Assembly: GCA_036365455.1 (NCBI GenBank)
Contig: JAWQUS010000022.1
Coordinates: 868,001 to 932,000 of the forward strand
DNA length: 64,000 nucleotides
Reading direction: 5' to 3'
Origin: Macrosoma leucophasiata
Lineage: Eukaryota > Arthropoda > Insecta > Lepidoptera > Hedylidae
Within the stretch, counting starts at the first letter, position 1. The number at the start of each line of letters is the position of its first letter. The position numbers and the translations under genes were made by a program. A model generated the notes under the pieces. That model was not told where the DNA came from. It saw only the letters and a list, made by a program, of their open reading frames with translations, and did not search any database. Positions 61,446 through 64,000 of this stretch are shown one piece after another.

Positions 61446-62722
61446 ATTGGTTGGGGAAAAAGTTTCTTCGCATTTTTTAAGATAATTCAAAACATTTTTT
61501 AATATAGTTTATTTAAATTTAACTAAAGTATGTATGTACCATTTTGTTCGATTAACCATCTTGTAGCTAGGGACATGATCCCATTGCTATAAAAATTTTG
61601 GGACTTCTCATCAAAATACCGCGACAAGTGGATTTGGCAGTCCTCTCGTGATGTTAACCTAACATTGCATAAAGAATTCTGAAGAGACCGATACAGGTGG
61701 AAATCTGAAGGTGCAAGGTCAGGACTATACGGCGGATGCATTAACACCTCCCAGCCAAACTCTCTTAATTTTTCTGAGTGGCTATAGATGTGTGAGGTCT
61801 AGCGTTATCATGATGAAACACCACACCCCTTCTGTTGATCAATTCCGGCCGCTTTCTCTCAACTTCTTGCTTTAATCTCATCAGTTGTTCGCAGTAGAGT
61901 TCAGAATCGATAGTCCTGCCTGGTGGTAATAGCTCATAATGAATAACGCCCTTCCAATCCCACCACACACACAACATAACCTTATTGCGAGTTAACCCGG
62001 GTTTCGCCACAGTCTGTGAAGCCTGACCGGCCTTTGACCACGACCTTTTTCGCACGTTCTTGTCGTACGTGATCCACTTTTCATCACTAGTTATCAGCTT
62101 CTTCAAAAATGATTCGGTTTCATTACATCGTAATAAAGAATCACAAATGAGTACACGATTCATTAGGTTTCTTTCAGTGAGCTCGTGAGGTACCCAAATA
62201 TCGTGTTTTTTTTTGTACCCAGCTTTTTTCAAATGCGCCAAAACTGTTTTGTGATCAATTCTCAGTTCTTCAGCTACGTCGTAACTACTGATATGTCGAT
62301 CTTGCTCCACTTTTTCAAAAATGGCACCCCTTTTATCCGTAATAGGGCGACCAGAGCGAGGTGCATCTTTGACATCAAAATTTCCGGATTGAAAACGCTT
62401 AAACCAAATTTGTGCTACTCTCACAGACACTGCACTAGACCCATAAACATCGCAAATTTTTTTCGCTGCTTGCGTTGCATTTTTACCTTTTTTGTAGTAA
62501 AATTTAAAAATGTATCGAATTTCTTCATTAGATTCACTCATATTAACAGTACGAAAAACAAATGAAAATCACACATTTGCCTAATTCCAATTTGGAATTA
62601 TGTTCTTTAAAATTTTAACTTTCAATGATACCAAAACCAGCCAGATACAAATACTACAGCCAAAGAGATTTTATTACAAGTTCATACATACTATAATGCG
62701 AAAAGACTTTTTCCCCAACCTA
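61446..62722 (-). mobile_element. mariner transposon (cecropia-like), nearly full length with frameshift
   Basis: A 1.28-kb element with matching ends (GGTTGGGGAAAAAGTTTCTT left; GGTTGGGGAAAAAGTCTTTT as the reverse complement of the right end). The transposase ORF (62541 to 61765) has the N-terminal helix-turn-helix region (QIWFKRFQSGNFDVKDAPRS), SDEKWITYD and HHDNARPHTSIATQ. A one-base loss then shifts the frame, and the remainder (YSPDLAPSDFHLY to the end) continues at 61747-61523. All three catalytic Asp codons are present, so it is a recently inactivated copy. It lies against a family U repeat. Confidence 0.93.
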
Positions 62723-62970
62723 TTATATATATACAAATCAATTGCTGTTCGTTAGCCTCGCTAAAACTCGAGAACGGAATTTTGGTTTGGAATGATTTTT
62801 GGAAGTCCAGGGAAGGTTTGAAAAGGTAAGAAAATATCAAAAAAATTAAGGGAAATAGTAAAAACCACTATTTCATTTTTCCATAAACGTACTATTTGTA
62901 CGTATCTATCAAACCTTTGATACATTGTTTCATTCTGAGGCAATACAAAGTTTGCCGGGACAGCTTGTTA
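62723..62970 (+). repeat. Interspersed repeat family U
   Basis: ATCAATTGCTGTTCGTTAGC to GGCAATACAAAGTTTGCCGG, GACAGCTTGTTA. It abuts the mariner at 61446-62722. Confidence 0.6.
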
Positions 62971-63465
62971 TTAATAATTATGCAGCTACTTCTACCGATT
63001 CCGCAAACGTCTTGCATAGTCAAGATTCACACAAGAATTACGAACTGTATCTTGAGGTCTAGACTTGCGGTTAGGACGTAATCTTACTAAGTATAGGATC
63101 CTATGATGCTTATGATTCCTATCTAATATAATATTAGCCTCGCACGCCAACTTTTAATTGATAAATACAGTTTTTTTTTTGAATAAGCTTAATTAAGCGT
63201 AGTTAAGTAATTTTTGAAAACACGTTCATAACGCAAACACATATTTTAAATATGTTATTCACTTGTCAGATTTGCATGGAAACTTATGGATGAGATAATC
63301 GGCTAGTTTCGACTTCGTAGGTTTTTCTCTGATCATAAATTATTGGCCTTTGGAACTATGCCGGTGAATGACAAAGAATGACTCTTTTTCTTTTCTCTTA
63401 ACTCTTTGTTATCAGTTTGTAAAAGGGGATATGAGACATTCTACTGATATACTTACTTACAACAG
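62971..63465. other. AT-rich stretch, nothing recognised
   Basis: No feature supported. Confidence 0.45.
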
Positions 63466-63646
63466 TATATTATATTTAGTTTTATCTTAGTGATATTCTT
63501 GACTATATTATTATAAATTTTTGTAGCTTGTAAATTGACATGTATATCAATTGTTATTCACTTTAATTTATTTTGTTTGATTTTGACGTGTCATAAGAAG
63601 TGCCTGTCACCCTAATAAATGAATTTCTGATTCTGATTCTGTAGAG
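63466..63646 (+). mobile_element. LINE 3' tail with (ATTCTG)n-like end
   Basis: TGACGTGTCATAAGAAGTGC then AATAAATGAATTTCTGATTC and repeated TTCTGA units look like a non-LTR retroposon tail. The coding part is absent. Confidence 0.5.
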
Positions 63647-63739
63647 CGTTATCTCTGCAGCACACTACCTACGTGAGCAAGCAGTCTGGTGTTGGTCAAA
63701 ACTTGATCAAAATGGTCGACAAACGTCACATAGGTAAGG

Positions 63740-63825
63740 TGCGAAAGAGATAACGCTCCACAGACTTGAAATCATCCGAAGCTTACTTGCTAAGGCGAGC
63801 AATATTTTTTGTAGGATACTGAGGC
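63740..63825. repeat. Interspersed repeat (GAAAGAGATAACGCTCCACAG)
   Basis: GCGAAAGAGATAACGCTCCA then GCAATATTTTTTGTAGGATA. Same orientation as the copy at 223-315. Confidence 0.6.
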
Positions 63826-64000
63826 ATCGTTTAAAACATTACTGTCCAATAAACTGACTTGGCAACGTTATTTAAAATCATGGATTAAATAATTATGGCG
63901 TCAATATCGAAAGGTTTTGTCGAACTTTTATGAAAGATCAAGAAATTTTTTGGCAAAGTTGAAGGACTTGCACTTGACACTAATGTACATTTCTCATTAT

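Noticed and set aside
1..64000. CRISPR arrays, prokaryotic operons or phage modules
   Set aside because: No regular short-spacer arrays, ribosome-binding sites or prokaryotic gene density; tandem arrays found are minisatellites in eukaryotic DNA.

Overview
The window looks like insect nuclear DNA, most likely from a moth or butterfly. It is AT-rich, intron-containing and packed with interspersed repeats. The repeats include Lep1/Helitron-like ends with the motif GGGCAACAGCTAG, cecropia-type mariners, RTE-type LINE tails, tRNA-derived SINEs, many foldback MITEs and a degenerate TTAGG-like tract. No bacterial features are present (operons, ribosome-binding sites, CRISPR), and no rRNA or functional tRNA gene was seen. 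Family names come from memory of insect repeats and were not checked by any search.

The main gene is on the minus strand and runs from a start codon at 49453 to at least 13531. It encodes a BTB/POZ protein with pipsqueak (psq) helix-turn-helix DNA-binding domains. Exons E1-E4 (49394-49453, 48505-48677, 47048-47157, 45678-45797) encode the BTB domain and a linker. Three C-terminal modules follow, each with its own psq domain and stop: module A (E5-E8, 44770 to 40409), module B (one exon, 31129-30738) and module C (C1-C4, 18853 to 13531). All splice phases agree: E1-E4 plus A gives 511 residues, plus B 284 and plus C 322. This resembles the common-5'/variable-3' layout of BTB genes such as lola. 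Most of module C's short exons have no in-frame Met and were found by reading splice sites.

Two other coding candidates lie at the left end, both on the plus strand. One is a probable terminal exon (4957-5103) of an unidentified gene. The other is a 44-codon ORF (1472-1606) made mostly of a YFDSDKI heptapeptide repeat.

Layout. 1-13.5 kb: repeats (family A retroposons, a tRNA SINE, foldback MITEs, a local duplication carrying a hAT insertion, a truncated LINE) plus the two plus-strand candidates. 13.5-49.5 kb: the BTB-psq gene, with introns full of MITEs, SINEs, RTE tails, hAT MITEs, one mariner and inverted pairs. 49.5-64 kb: upstream DNA with a 101-bp minisatellite carrying YY1/Pho-like motifs at 51.8-52.5 kb, more repeats, a nearly full-length frameshifted mariner (61.4-62.7 kb) and LINE tails.

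Family A is the most frequent repeat, at about 24 copies. It is about 290 bp when full length, with sense 5' end TTTACTGGTGGTAGAG and 3' end CCACTTCCATTACAT followed by poly-A. It looks like the 3' end of a CR1/Jockey-like LINE or a SINE using that tail. 'Minus' copies read poly-T first on the plus strand.
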